From an uncultured Bacillota bacterium (GTDB lineage Bacteria > Bacillota > Clostridia > Christensenellales > UBA1242): a stretch of DNA of 56,498 nucleotides. The position numbers and the translations under genes were made by a program. The first letter of the stretch is position 1; each line of letters opens with the position of its first letter. The stretch lies in the NCBI GenBank assembly GCA_900551705.1, contig URWY01000006.1, positions 1 to 56,498 of the forward strand. Reading direction: 5' to 3'. The notes beneath the pieces are model-generated. The model was not told the DNA's origin, did no database searches, and worked only from the letters and a program-made list of their open reading frames with translations. This document shows positions 14,872 to 23,951 of the stretch, in pieces.

Positions 14872-17800
14872 ATGGAAATTTTAAACGATTTAAAGATATT
14901 TAAACAATTTTTTAATAGTATTAATAATGGTTTGCAAGTTGATTTGTCGGGTTTTACTGATAGCGAAAAAGCAATTTTGATTTCATCGACAAATCATTTT
15001 TTTGATAAAAAAATTATGATTGTAGCACCAGATTTGATTTCGGCAGGCAATCTTGAAAATATGCTAATTGCACTTGGACATAAAGTGCAAGTTGTTAAAG
15101 AATTTGTTAAAACAAATTTTTCTATGCTTGAATGGCAGAAAAAAGAAAGAGAAATTAACAAAGCGGAAAATTTGTCAAAACAGGTCATAGACTATTGCCT
15201 AGGTGATAGCGATGTGATGATATTTTTGCCATCAACTATTAATCAAAATATATTTGATTTTCAAAATATTTATAGTCAAAATTTGACCTTGAAAGTTGGA
15301 GAAAATTATAAGCGTGACTTTTTGCTTTCTAGTTTAGTAAATTTAGGTTTCACAAGAACAACTGAAAAACCAATCAATAATGAATTTTTAATTTTAGGCG
15401 ACATTTTGAAAGTCAACTACAACAGCAATATTTATGTTGTTGATTTTTTTGGTGATGAAATTGAAAGCATAACAACAGAAGATAAAAGCAAACTTGATAA
15501 ACTTGAAATTGTTTCAACCATGCTAAAATTTAACGATGGAGATGTTGAGCAAAATTTATTTTTAAATATTTTGCAAAGCGTTAAACCTATGTTGTTTGTG
15601 AGCGAACCAAGGCATATTTTGGACGAAATTTATTATCAGAAAATTGAAGATAATTCGTCAAAAAATAAATCAAAAAAATTTATAACAAAAGATAATTTCT
15701 TTATAGAAATTGAAAAAATAATGCAAAATTACGCAATTTTTCGTGAAATTTACATTGATTTTAGTGAAAATATTCAAATAACCAATCAAACTGTTGGTGC
15801 ACGAAAATATTTTTATGATTATAAAAGTTTGGTCTCAGACTTGTTGTATTATCAAAATAGTGGTTTCAAAGTTGTGTTGTTTTGCGGTAGTAAAGACAGC
15901 GAAAAATCTTTGTTCAACTATCTGGCTGGCAGCGTCAGAGGAATTCAAATTTTAAATGAAAAAAATTGCAAGAATTTAAGCGGTATTTATTTGTCAGATT
16001 TCAATTTGCCAATGTCTGCAAGTTTTTTGCAAGACAAAATTGTGCTTTTGGGAACGGACGATTTAATTAAAAAAAGTTCTCTTAAAATAAACAAATATAT
16101 ATCCAAAAAGAGTATTTATCTTCCAAAAGTCGGCGATTATGTTGTTCATGAACTTCACGGAATTGGTAAATGTGTTCAAATTGAAAGACTTAAAATTTTA
16201 AATCACGAAAAAGATTATGTTGTTGTTGAATATCGTGGTGGCGACAGACTTTATGTCCCAAGTGAGCAGTTGAATCTTTTGTCAGCATATATTGGTTCGG
16301 ACGAAGAACCAAGGCTTAACACTATTGGCGGTGTTGAGTTTGCAAGACAAAAAGAAAAGGTTAAAGCGTCTGTTAAAAAAATGACTTTCGACCTTTTAAA
16401 ACTTTATGCCGAAAGAGAAAAAAGAAAAGGATATGTTTACGAGAAGGACAATTATCTCTATGATGAGTTTGAAAAATCTTTCCCTTACGAAGAAACAGAA
16501 GACCAATTAAAAGCGATTGCCGATATAAAACGCGACATGGAAAGCGATAAAATTTTGGATAGATTAATTTGCGGTGATGTTGGTTATGGAAAAACGGAAG
16601 TTGCGTTGAGAGCAGCATATAAAGCAGTTTTATCTGGAAAACAAGTTGCATTTTTGTGTCCAACAACTGTTTTGTCTGAGCAACATTACAACACTTGCAA
16701 GGAAAGATTTAAAGATTTTATGGTTAATGTTGAAGTTTTGAATCGTTTTAAAAGTCAAAAACGCGAAGTTGAACCGATTTTACAAAAACTTGCCGAAGGT
16801 AAAATTGATATAATTTGTGGCACGCATAGGTTGCTTAACAAAGATGTAAAATTTAAAGATTTGGGGCTTTTGATTTTGGACGAAGAACAAAAATTCGGAG
16901 TTGAACACAAAGATAAAATCAAACAAATAAAAACAGATATTGATGTTTTGACATTGTCGGCAACGCCAATTCCAAGAACTTTGCAGATGTCACTGTCTGG
17001 AATAAGAGATATAAGCTTGATTGAAACACCACCCAAAAATCGTTTACCGGTGCAAACTTATGTTTGTGAATATTCAGACCAACTTCTTGTTGATGCTTGC
17101 AAAAAAGAAATTTCAAGAAATGGTCAAGTTTTTATAATTTATAACGAGATTAAGACGATAGACGATTTCGCTTCGCGCGTTCATGAGCTTTTGCCTGATG
17201 CTCAAATTGGAGTTGCTCACGCAGAAATGAGCAAACAACTATTGAAACAAACGATAACCAAAATGTATAATCAAGAATACGACATAGTCATTGCCACAAC
17301 ACTAATTGAAAACGGAATTGACAATCCTTTTGCAAACACATTGATTGTTGTAAATTCTGATAGGCTCGGGCTTGCCGAACTTTATCAACTTCGTGGCCGA
17401 GTGGGAAGAAGTGATAGGCTTGCATATGCATATCTAACATTTGAACCACAAAAAATATTGACCGAAAATGCTTATAAACGCCTTGAAGCATTGTCGCAAT
17501 TCACAGAACTTGGCAGTGGCTTTAAAATTGCCATGAGAGATTTGGAAATCCGCGGAGCAGGTGATGTGTTGGGCAGGGAACAGCACGGACATTTAACAAA
17601 AATTGGCTATGAATTATACAATAAAATGGTCGCAGAAGCAGTTGATGAACTTCGCGGACAAAAACGCAAGGAAGTCAAGGAAATTAAACTTGACATTGCT
17701 GTCGATGCTTATGTGTCATCAGAATTTGTTAAAGAAGAGAGCGAAAGAATTGCGATTTATTCAAAAATAAGCGAGTTGTTCACGGTTGAGCAATTTGAAA

Positions 17801-18123
17801 ACTTAAAATCGGAATTAGAAAGTTCAATCGGTGAGTTGCCAAAAGAAACAATTAATTTGATGAAAATTGGGCTTTTGAAGAATTTAGCACAAGACAATTA
17901 TGTTCAACGCGTTGTTATGAACGATAAAGAATGTAAATTTGTTCTTTACAAACAAGAGAAGATTGTTACGGACGAAATCGCAGCGGCTTTGAAAGAATTT
18001 AGAAATGAAACATCGTTGCAATTTGAAAAAGACCCGATTATCAACTTTAAATTGAGTATGAATAGCGATGAAAAATTAGATTTCTTAATTAAATTTTTGT
18101 CTTTTAAAAAAAGTGAGAATTAA
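14872..18123 (+). CDS. mfd: transcription-repair coupling factor
   Basis: Mfd removes RNA polymerase stalled at lesions and recruits UvrA. The 1,083 residues hold a degenerate UvrB-like N-terminal module, the RNA-polymerase interaction domain near residue 420 (VGDYVVHELHGIGKCVQ), a RecG-like motor with Walker A GDVGYGKTE near 567, DEEQ near 670 and LSATPIPRT near 695, helicase C motifs (LRGRVGRSDR) and the C-terminal domain. I start at ATG 14872; an in-frame TTG at 14842 would overlap pth by 26 bases. The last codons form the upstream arm of the shared terminator. Confidence 0.96.
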   Translation: MEILNDLKIFKQFFNSINNGLQVDLSGFTDSEKAILISSTNHFFDKKIMIVAPDLISAGNLENMLIALGHKVQVVKEFVKTNFSMLEWQKKEREINKAENLSKQVIDYCLGDSDVMIFLPSTINQNIFDFQNIYSQNLTLKVGENYKRDFLLSSLVNLGFTRTTEKPINNEFLILGDILKVNYNSNIYVVDFFGDEIESITTEDKSKLDKLEIVSTMLKFNDGDVEQNLFLNILQSVKPMLFVSEPRHILDEIYYQKIEDNSSKNKSKKFITKDNFFIEIEKIMQNYAIFREIYIDFSENIQITNQTVGARKYFYDYKSLVSDLLYYQNSGFKVVLFCGSKDSEKSLFNYLAGSVRGIQILNEKNCKNLSGIYLSDFNLPMSASFLQDKIVLLGTDDLIKKSSLKINKYISKKSIYLPKVGDYVVHELHGIGKCVQIERLKILNHEKDYVVVEYRGGDRLYVPSEQLNLLSAYIGSDEEPRLNTIGGVEFARQKEKVKASVKKMTFDLLKLYAEREKRKGYVYEKDNYLYDEFEKSFPYEETEDQLKAIADIKRDMESDKILDRLICGDVGYGKTEVALRAAYKAVLSGKQVAFLCPTTVLSEQHYNTCKERFKDFMVNVEVLNRFKSQKREVEPILQKLAEGKIDIICGTHRLLNKDVKFKDLGLLILDEEQKFGVEHKDKIKQIKTDIDVLTLSATPIPRTLQMSLSGIRDISLIETPPKNRLPVQTYVCEYSDQLLVDACKKEISRNGQVFIIYNEIKTIDDFASRVHELLPDAQIGVAHAEMSKQLLKQTITKMYNQEYDIVIATTLIENGIDNPFANTLIVVNSDRLGLAELYQLRGRVGRSDRLAYAYLTFEPQKILTENAYKRLEALSQFTELGSGFKIAMRDLEIRGAGDVLGREQHGHLTKIGYELYNKMVAEAVDELRGQKRKEVKEIKLDIAVDAYVSSEFVKEESERIAIYSKISELFTVEQFENLKSELESSIGELPKETINLMKIGLLKNLAQDNYVQRVVMNDKECKFVLYKQEKIVTDEIAAALKEFRNETSLQFEKDPIINFKLSMNSDEKLDFLIKFLSFKKSEN

Positions 18124-18138
18124 TTCTCACTTTTTTAA
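18108..18138. terminator. bidirectional terminator between mfd and dut
   Basis: AAAAGTGAGAATT and AATTCTCACTTTT form a continuous palindrome with T runs on both strands. It contains the mfd stop codon and abuts the dut stop. Confidence 0.85.
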
Positions 18139-18599
18139 TTGCTAAATCCTGTGCTTGTGCTGCCAAAACCGCCAGTTCTAACATTCGTAATTTCTTCTTC
18201 GTCATCGACTGTTAAGAAGTATGTGAACACGCCTTGTCCGATTTTATCGCCAGCCTTGATTTCATAATCTTCTTTTCCAAGATTGATTAACCTGAAACCT
18301 AAGTTGCCATCATTAGATATGTTGCCGTAATAGTCGCTTTCGATTATGCCAGTGCCATTTGCAATCATAATATGCTTTTTGCCCATTTTGCTTGTAACAA
18401 ACAACATAAGCATTTCGTTTTCATTAAATTTTGCTTTTATGTTTGTCCAAATCATTTCACTTTCGCCAGGATTAATTGTTATATCTATTGGACTGTATAT
18501 ATCATATCCGGCTGAATATTTTGTTGCTCTTTTTGGCATTTTGAATTCTGTTTGATTGTATTGTCTAAATTTTTCATCAACTACTTCAAATTTTCTCAT
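18135..18599 (-). CDS. dut: dUTP diphosphatase-family protein
   Basis: dUTPase hydrolyses dUTP to dUMP, keeping uracil out of DNA and feeding dTMP synthesis. Motif 1 (SAGYDIYSP), motif 3 (GTGIIESDYYGNI, normally GxIDxDYxGxI), and the C-terminal motif 5 (RTGGFGSTSTGF) are present. The motif-3 aspartate context is slightly changed (IIESDYYG). I start at ATG 18597-18599, 14 bases inside the end of the upstream nucleotidyltransferase gene; length is then 154 residues. The overlap indicates one operon. A dCTP-related specificity cannot be excluded. Confidence 0.88.
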   Translation of the reverse strand: MRKFEVVDEKFRQYNQTEFKMPKRATKYSAGYDIYSPIDITINPGESEMIWTNIKAKFNENEMLMLFVTSKMGKKHIMIANGTGIIESDYYGNISNDGNLGFRLINLGKEDYEIKAGDKIGQGVFTYFLTVDDEEEITNVRTGGFGSTSTGFSN

Positions 18600-19482
18600 T
18601 TGTTTTCCATAACTCCTTTGGATATTCATTATTATCTACTAATTTTTGAATTTCTGCAACAACTTTTGGCTTATCTTCTTTGTATGTAACGCCTTGCCAA
18701 ACGGCCGTTGTTTTTAAAACTTGGACATTTGCTTTGTTTTCTTTTATTAAGTTGTCAACAACTTCCGGAATCAAAAACTCACATTTTTCTAGATTTTGCT
18801 TGTTTTTTTCTAAAAATATTGGGAATTTTTGCGTTAAATGCTCAAAAAGCACTGGTGTGAAACAAAACATATTCATTGAAACGGTTGTTTCTGGCGATAT
18901 AATGCTTTGATTTTCTTCACCAAGTGGCGCTGCATAAATTTTGCCGTCTACAAGTTGCAAGGTGCTTTCAACAATATTCTCTAAAACGCCATTTTTGACA
19001 GTGCAAACGCCGCGTTTAGTCGCTCCGTTTGGTGTTATTGTGTTTTTCGCTTGATAGCCAACAAGCCCAAAATTTGTGGAATTTTTATCAACATTTTTTA
19101 AAAAGTTTGCCGCTGTTTTAAAAGCATCAAATCCATAAAAGTCATCCGCATTGATAATTGCAAAGTTATCTTTAACAACATCTTTGCAACTCATTATTGC
19201 GTGTGCAGTTCCCCAAGGTTTAACGCGGCTTGGCAATATACTTAAACCTTTTTGAAAAACATATTCTACTTCAATTTTATTTTCAACGCGTTTGCCGACA
19301 GTTTGTCTAAATAGGTCAAAATTTTCTTCTTTTATAATAAAGATAACTTTGCTAAAACCTGCTTTTATAGCATCGTAGATTGAATAATCAATAATAAAAT
19401 TGCCATTTTTGTCTATTGGTTCAACTTGTTTTAGCCCACCAAAACGACTTCCCATTCCAGCAGCCATAATAACTAAATCCAT
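18586..19482 (-). CDS. sugar-phosphate nucleotidyltransferase (GT-A fold)
   Basis: Enzymes of this fold join a sugar phosphate to NTP for envelope sugar synthesis. The N-terminal signature MAAGMGSRFGGLKQVEPI is clear, followed by AGFSKVIFII, the GTAHAI nucleotide motif and the metal site INADDFYG. The chain has 298 residues from ATG 19482, which has AAGGAG upstream. It is closest in style to UTP-glucose-1-phosphate or MurNAc-phosphate uridylyltransferase relatives, but the substrate cannot be fixed. dut overlaps its end; dusB is divergent. Confidence 0.85.
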   Translation of the reverse strand: MDLVIMAAGMGSRFGGLKQVEPIDKNGNFIIDYSIYDAIKAGFSKVIFIIKEENFDLFRQTVGKRVENKIEVEYVFQKGLSILPSRVKPWGTAHAIMSCKDVVKDNFAIINADDFYGFDAFKTAANFLKNVDKNSTNFGLVGYQAKNTITPNGATKRGVCTVKNGVLENIVESTLQLVDGKIYAAPLGEENQSIISPETTVSMNMFCFTPVLFEHLTQKFPIFLEKNKQNLEKCEFLIPEVVDNLIKENKANVQVLKTTAVWQGVTYKEDKPKVVAEIQKLVDNNEYPKELWKTNEKI

Positions 19483-19499
19483 ATTTTCTCCTTTATTAT

Positions 19500-19528
19500 A
19501 ATATATCATTTTTTAAACTTAATTGCAA
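19500..19528 (-). promoter_or_regulatory. promoter of the nucleotidyltransferase-dut operon
   Basis: On the minus strand, TTGCAA (19523-19528), a 17-base spacer, TATATT (19500-19505). Confidence 0.65.
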
Positions 19529-19532
19529 GTGT

Positions 19533-19561
19533 TTGAGAAATAGAAAAATTTGTTGTATAAT
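19533..19561 (+). promoter_or_regulatory. promoter giving a leaderless dusB start
   Basis: TTGAGA 19533-19538, 17-base spacer, consensus TATAAT 19556-19561. The ATG at 19568 is six bases after the -10. Only four bases separate the -35 boxes of the two divergent promoters. Confidence 0.7.
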
Positions 19562-19567
19562 GACGAT

Positions 19568-20614
19568 ATGAAAATTGGAAATATTGAAATCAATGGCAAT
19601 CTTTTTTTAGCACCAATGGCTGGCGTGACAGATGTTGGCTTTCGTTCTGTTTGCAGAGAGTTTGGTGCAGATTTATGTTGGACTGAAATGGTTTCTGCAA
19701 AAGGTTTGATATATGGAGAAGAAAAAACATTAAAGGGGATAGACGAAAATATCTGTCTTTCTGAAAATGATGTTTTTTTGAAAAAGAATATTTTGAACAA
19801 AGAATTTATCAAAAACAATCCTGAACTTTCAAAAAATAAAACAATAACTTTGCTTTTGTCTGAGCAAAACGAAGTCCCAAAAGTTGTTCAACTTTTTGGC
19901 AACGACCCTGAAATTATGGCTGAGGCGTGCAAACACCCGTTAATTCAACAGTTTGATATAATCGATATAAACATGGGCTGCCCAGCGCCAAAAATTGTTA
20001 GAAATGGTGAAGGAAGCAAGCTTATGGAAAACTTTGAGTTGGCGAGTTCTGTAATAAAAGCGTGCAAAGCGGCTACTGACAAACCTATAACAGTGAAATT
20101 CAGAAAAGGCTATAAAAAAGATGTTGCGGTAGAGTTCGCTAAAATGTGCGAAGACGCTGGCGCGGACGCTATTACAATTCATGGCAGGCTCGCAAGTGAA
20201 ATGTATGGCGGCGTTGTTGATTATGAAGTTATAAAAGCGGTCAAGCAAAGTGTTAAAATACCAGTGTTCGGCAGTGGCGATGTCCGTGATGAAGTCACAT
20301 ATAATAAAATGTTGGAAACAGGCGTTGATGCTGTTATGATAGGCCGGGGAGCGCTTGGCAAACCTTTCATTTTTGATATATTAAAAGGCAAAAAAGTAGA
20401 AAATCAAAACGAATTAAAGCTTTTGTGTGCAAAAAAGCATATTGCAATTTTAAGAAAATATTTTGAAGATGAATTTTTGATAAAATATATGAGAAAACAC
20501 CTTTTATGGTATGCTTCTGGAGCAAGTAAAAAAGAGTTAAAGCAAAAATTAGCTCTTTGCGAAAACTTAGACGAAGGGCTAAAAACTTTGGAAAATATTT
20601 TAATAAATAATTAG
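19568..20614 (+). CDS. dusB: tRNA-dihydrouridine synthase
   Basis: This flavoenzyme reduces uridine in the tRNA D-loop with NADPH. Family markers are LAPMAGVTDVGFR, MNMGCPAPKIVRNGEGS with the catalytic Cys, TVKFRKGYK, ITIHGR and VMIGRGALGKPF. The 348-residue protein carries an extra segment of roughly 45 residues around residues 60-105, between MVSAKGL and VVQLFG, where the family usually has a short connection. The true start is ATG 19568; the longer frame would begin inside the promoter. No ribosome-binding site is present because the transcript appears leaderless. Confidence 0.93.
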   Translation: MKIGNIEINGNLFLAPMAGVTDVGFRSVCREFGADLCWTEMVSAKGLIYGEEKTLKGIDENICLSENDVFLKKNILNKEFIKNNPELSKNKTITLLLSEQNEVPKVVQLFGNDPEIMAEACKHPLIQQFDIIDINMGCPAPKIVRNGEGSKLMENFELASSVIKACKAATDKPITVKFRKGYKKDVAVEFAKMCEDAGADAITIHGRLASEMYGGVVDYEVIKAVKQSVKIPVFGSGDVRDEVTYNKMLETGVDAVMIGRGALGKPFIFDILKGKKVENQNELKLLCAKKHIAILRKYFEDEFLIKYMRKHLLWYASGASKKELKQKLALCENLDEGLKTLENILINN

Positions 20615-20630
20615 ATAGAAAAGTTCTAAG

Positions 20631-20676
20631 AAAATCTCCTTTTGAATACATTATTGTGAACGAAGGAGATTTTTTT
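20631..20676 (+). promoter_or_regulatory. hairpin holding the next gene's ribosome-binding site
   Basis: AAAATCTCCTT (20631-20641) and AAGGAGATTTT (20663-20673) pair over 11 bases with a 21-base loop, followed by a T run and ATG at 20677. The downstream arm includes AAGGAG, the ribosome-binding site. The structure looks like the dusB terminator and also hides the site. Confidence 0.7.
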
Positions 20677-21114
20677 ATGAAATTAAAAATAGCAAAATTT
20701 AAAGAGAAAAAAGCAAAACCAGTTAAAGAAACGGACGATAATTCTCCAAAACTTTGGTTTGTGCTCCTAAAAGGAACGCTTATAAGTCTTGCTGTTTCGC
20801 TAGTTGGGATTCTGATTTTTGCATTCTTTATAAAATATGTCGCAGTTCCAACCTCTGCAATCAGACCAGTAAACCAAGTGATTAAAGGCATTTCGTTGCT
20901 TGTTGGAACATTTATAGCCCTTAAAAAGACTGACAAAATGGGGCTTGTAACAGGACTTTTGATTGGGCTCTTTTACACTGTCTTGGCATTTGTTGTGTTC
21001 TCAGTTTTGGACGGCCATTTTGAGTTATCCAAGACACTTGTAAATGATTTGTTGTTTGGTGGCATAATTGGCGCGATTTGCGGAATTATTGCTGTGAACC
21101 TAAGAAAGAAATAA
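20677..21114 (+). CDS. TIGR04086-family small membrane protein
   Basis: This 145-residue protein has a charged N-terminal 30 residues followed by four hydrophobic helices. The pattern GISLLVGTFIALKK ... GLVTGLLIGLFYTVLAFVV ... LLFGGIIGAICGIIAVNL matches the TIGR04086/DUF3792 membrane family of Firmicutes, whose role is unknown. I start at ATG 20677, with AAGGAG eight bases upstream; the in-frame GTG at 20656 lies in the loop of the hairpin. Confidence 0.8.
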   Translation: MKLKIAKFKEKKAKPVKETDDNSPKLWFVLLKGTLISLAVSLVGILIFAFFIKYVAVPTSAIRPVNQVIKGISLLVGTFIALKKTDKMGLVTGLLIGLFYTVLAFVVFSVLDGHFELSKTLVNDLLFGGIIGAICGIIAVNLRKK

Positions 21115-21147
21115 AAAATGCAGAGTTAATTCTCTGCATTATTTTTT
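21115..21147. terminator. bidirectional terminator between convergent genes
   Basis: AATGCAGAG and CTCTGCATT pair around TTAATT, with T runs on both strands. It holds the rluD stop codon. Confidence 0.85.
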
Positions 21148-22094
21148 CTTAAATAATTCAAGACATTTTCAAAATAATCGGGGAGTGGTGCACAAAACAC
21201 CATTTTTTGATTTGTTGTTGGGTGCACAAACTCAAGTTGTTTTGCGAACAAGCATTGACCTTTGAGTTTAAATTTGTTGCTTCCGCCGTATACCGAATCG
21301 CCAATTATTGGGTGATGCAAATATTTGCAATGAACACGAATTTGATGCGTTCTGCCAGTTTTGAGCTCAAATTCAACAAGTGAATAGTCTTTGAAAAATT
21401 CGAGTGTTTTATATTTTGTAACAGCAAGTTTGCCGTCATCTGACACTGCCATTTTTGTGCGGTCTTTTTTATCTCTATTTATATAGGTTGTAATTTCGCC
21501 GTCTGGCTGTTTGAATCTGCCGTCAATTATGGCTACATAAATTCTTTTACAAGTTTTGTCTTCAAGTTGTTTTGAAAGTTTTACATGAGCGTTGTCATTT
21601 TTTGCAACAACTAAAAGTCCAGCGGTATCTTTATCAAGCCTATGAACGATGCCTGGTCGGACTTTTCCGTTTATGCCAGATAAATTATCAAGTTCGGCAA
21701 GTAAACCGTTTACAAGTGTTCCACTTTTTGTTGATTGGCTTGGGTGAACAACAAGCCCCTGAGGTTTATTAATAACTGCTAAATCGTCATCTTGGTAAAC
21801 AATATATAAATTCATATTTTCAGGTGATAAATCAATTTTTTCTGGCTCAGAAAAATTGACAATAATTAAATCATTTAATTTTAATTTTTCACCATTTTTT
21901 AAATTTTGGTAATTATTATTTTTATTTTTTTCTATATTTTTTAATATTTTTTTATTTCTTTTTATTTCAACATTTGAATTATTAATTAAATTTTGAATAT
22001 GTGCGCGCGAAAAATCGCTAAACTGCTCTTGTAAAAAGGAGTCTAGCCTTTTATTAATATTATTTTCATTAATTAAAAATTCTTTTTTTTCCAT
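21126..22094 (-). CDS. rluD: RluD-family 23S rRNA pseudouridine synthase
   Basis: Members isomerise uridines, chiefly in 23S rRNA helix 69. An S4-like domain (NINKRLDSFLQEQFSDFSRA) is followed by the RluA catalytic domain with HRLDKDTAG, whose Asp is catalytic, and the FELKTGRTHQIRVH block. The S4 part carries a Lys/Asn-rich insertion near residues 50-70, coded by extremely AT-rich DNA. Length is 322 residues. It ends the sepF-lspA-rluD operon, the same order as in Bacillus after removal of intervening genes. Confidence 0.93.
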   Translation of the reverse strand: MEKKEFLINENNINKRLDSFLQEQFSDFSRAHIQNLINNSNVEIKRNKKILKNIEKNKNNNYQNLKNGEKLKLNDLIIVNFSEPEKIDLSPENMNLYIVYQDDDLAVINKPQGLVVHPSQSTKSGTLVNGLLAELDNLSGINGKVRPGIVHRLDKDTAGLLVVAKNDNAHVKLSKQLEDKTCKRIYVAIIDGRFKQPDGEITTYINRDKKDRTKMAVSDDGKLAVTKYKTLEFFKDYSLVEFELKTGRTHQIRVHCKYLHHPIIGDSVYGGSNKFKLKGQCLFAKQLEFVHPTTNQKMVFCAPLPDYFENVLNYLRKNNAEN

Positions 22095-22101
22095 TTTTTA
22101 T

Positions 22102-22638
22102 TTATTTTTCAATATTTATTTTAATATTTTTATCATCATTTTTATCTTTATTTTTTTTGTTTTTATATTCTTTAATTATTTGAATTAAATAATAAATACA
22201 TAAACAAACAACACCAATAGTCAATGCGGCATCTGCTAAGTTAAAAATCGGAAAAGATTTCCAAAAATCAAACTGAATGAAATCTCTGACATATCCAAAA
22301 ATAAGTCTATCAATCAAGTTGCCTATTGCGCCACTTAAAATAAGTGAAATTGAAATGTTAAAAAGATATGATTTGTTTTTTGACCAGATTGCATAAAAGG
22401 TGATAAGTGCGATTGCAACAAAAGTGATAATAATTAAAGCGATTGTGCTGCCTGAAAAAATGCTCCAAGCCGCGCCAGTGTTTTGGCTGCTTTTAAAATT
22501 GATGATGTATGGAATTATTGATTTTGCTGTGTCGTATCCAGTTGTAAAATGCTTAGAAATTAAATCTGCGATTAGCACAACGGCAATAATCGCAACATTT
22601 AAACATATTAAAATTTTTGTTTTCTTATCAAGTTTCAA
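22102..22638 (-). CDS. lspA: lipoprotein signal peptidase
   Basis: LspA cleaves signal peptides of lipidated prolipoproteins in the membrane. Four hydrophobic helices and the catalytic aspartates in GNLIDRL and FNLADAA are visible, as is the NTGAAWS block. The chain has 178 residues, the last 25 being a Lys/Asn-rich low-complexity tail. rluD starts seven bases downstream. Its presence implies that the organism makes lipoproteins. Confidence 0.95.
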   Translation of the reverse strand: MKLDKKTKILICLNVAIIAVVLIADLISKHFTTGYDTAKSIIPYIINFKSSQNTGAAWSIFSGSTIALIIITFVAIALITFYAIWSKNKSYLFNISISLILSGAIGNLIDRLIFGYVRDFIQFDFWKSFPIFNLADAALTIGVVCLCIYYLIQIIKEYKNKKNKDKNDDKNIKINIEK

Positions 22639-22648
22639 ATTTACTCCA

Positions 22649-23050
22649 TTAATTGTTTGAAATTAAAAACAATGTTCCTTCAATTCTTTTTATATTCTTT
22701 TCCATAATGAACAAAGCACCTGAAATAAAGTCGAGCGCTCTTATTCTATCTTCGTCTGAAAATGCGGCAAGATTTATTAAAGCATTATCTCCATTTTTAA
22801 CTTTTGTTAAAATGTTTTCTATGTCGGTTTGTGTTTCAGGGGAGAATACTTCAAGTTCTTCTTCCGTTTTTTCTTGCTTTGTGTTTCCAAAACGCGAAAG
22901 TTCTTTGCTTTCAGGTTCTTGACTTTTAGACAAGTCAAATTTTGCACTTGTTATTTGTTCTTTTTTGTTTTTCTTTTCTTTGCTTGGCTTTGGTTCGTCA
23001 TCGTCGCTTTCAAAACCGATAGCACTTAAAATTTTATCAAAAAATCCCAT
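22649..23050 (-). CDS. sepF: SepF-like cell division protein
   Basis: SepF tethers FtsZ to the membrane and helps the septum form. The N-terminal MGFFDKILSAIGF could be the membrane-binding amphipathic helix, a charged linker follows, and the C-terminal 70 residues match the SepF core: NGDNALINLAAFSDEDRIRA, LDFISGALFIMEKNIKRI and TLFLIS. Length is 133 residues, normal for the family. The start overlaps the stop codon of the upstream coiled-coil gene by one base. The link to lspA and rluD supports the call. Confidence 0.85.
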   Translation of the reverse strand: MGFFDKILSAIGFESDDDEPKPSKEKKNKKEQITSAKFDLSKSQEPESKELSRFGNTKQEKTEEELEVFSPETQTDIENILTKVKNGDNALINLAAFSDEDRIRALDFISGALFIMEKNIKRIEGTLFLISNN

Positions 23051-23934
23051 TACTCCATTCCTTTATCGTTTGTTTGTTCGTTTAATTTTACCAAATCGTT
23101 TGCCACATCGGCAACTAAATTGAACAATGTTTTTGAAGTTACAAGATTGTATTCTTTTGGGTCTTTGCTCCTTGCTTCATATTTTGAACGATTTAATGAT
23201 TTCAAAATTTGTTTTTTAATTTCGTTATCTGGACTCTTTTTTATATATTGTTCGACCCTGTATCTGCAATCTTTATATATTTCTTTTTCAAAATTTTGAT
23301 ATTGTTTTGTAAATTCATCAAATTCTTCTGTTTCGTTTTTTGTTTGCAATTTGTATTCGTCAATTTGTTCAAGCCTGTGGTCAATATCTCTTCTAATTGA
23401 AATCATGTTATCCACAAGTCCAGACAATTTCTTTTGATATGACTCGATAAAACGATTTGCTTTTTCCACTGATGTGTATGGAGTTGGATAACTAGAAAGT
23501 TTTGCTTTTGCGTATTCAAGATAGTTGTAATCTCTTAGACAATACCTATTATCTAACACCAAATCTTGTTTTTTAACAATGCCAGTTGTTGATTGCTTGA
23601 TTTCTTCTTGGGCAATTTTCCTTTGGAAACTGTCAATTCTATATTCAATGGAAGAACGGTAAAGGACATATTCCTTATATGCGTCAAGAGAAATTTGTGC
23701 TTTAATAGCCTTTGCTTTTGCTGTTTGTAAGGACTTTGTAAGTTCGTTTATTTTTGTTTTTTGTTCCTTAATTTTGCCATAAGCGAAAGTATAGTATTTC
23801 TTTTGCATCGATTTAAAAGTTGGAACAAAAGAGTTCAAAAGTTCAATAATGTCTTTTTCTGTTGCGCGGCTTACTTCTAACGCGATTTGAGCCGCTTCTC
23901 TATTTAATTGGTTTTTATTGTCATAAAGTCCCAT
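23050..23934 (-). CDS. unknown coiled-coil protein encoded with sepF
   Basis: This 294-residue soluble protein is not recognised. Nearly all of it is predicted helical and charged, with coiled-coil-like stretches around residues 50-100 (KIKEQKTKINELTKSLQTAK) and 180-230 (IRRDIDHRLEQIDEYKLQTK). No signal peptide or membrane segment is visible. It is the first gene of the sepF-lspA-rluD operon and overlaps sepF by one base, so a role in division is possible. The DivIVA gene found in this cluster in Bacillus is absent here. Confidence 0.75.
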   Translation of the reverse strand: MGLYDNKNQLNREAAQIALEVSRATEKDIIELLNSFVPTFKSMQKKYYTFAYGKIKEQKTKINELTKSLQTAKAKAIKAQISLDAYKEYVLYRSSIEYRIDSFQRKIAQEEIKQSTTGIVKKQDLVLDNRYCLRDYNYLEYAKAKLSSYPTPYTSVEKANRFIESYQKKLSGLVDNMISIRRDIDHRLEQIDEYKLQTKNETEEFDEFTKQYQNFEKEIYKDCRYRVEQYIKKSPDNEIKKQILKSLNRSKYEARSKDPKEYNLVTSKTLFNLVADVANDLVKLNEQTNDKGME

Positions 23935-23951
23935 ATTTACCTCTCATAAAG

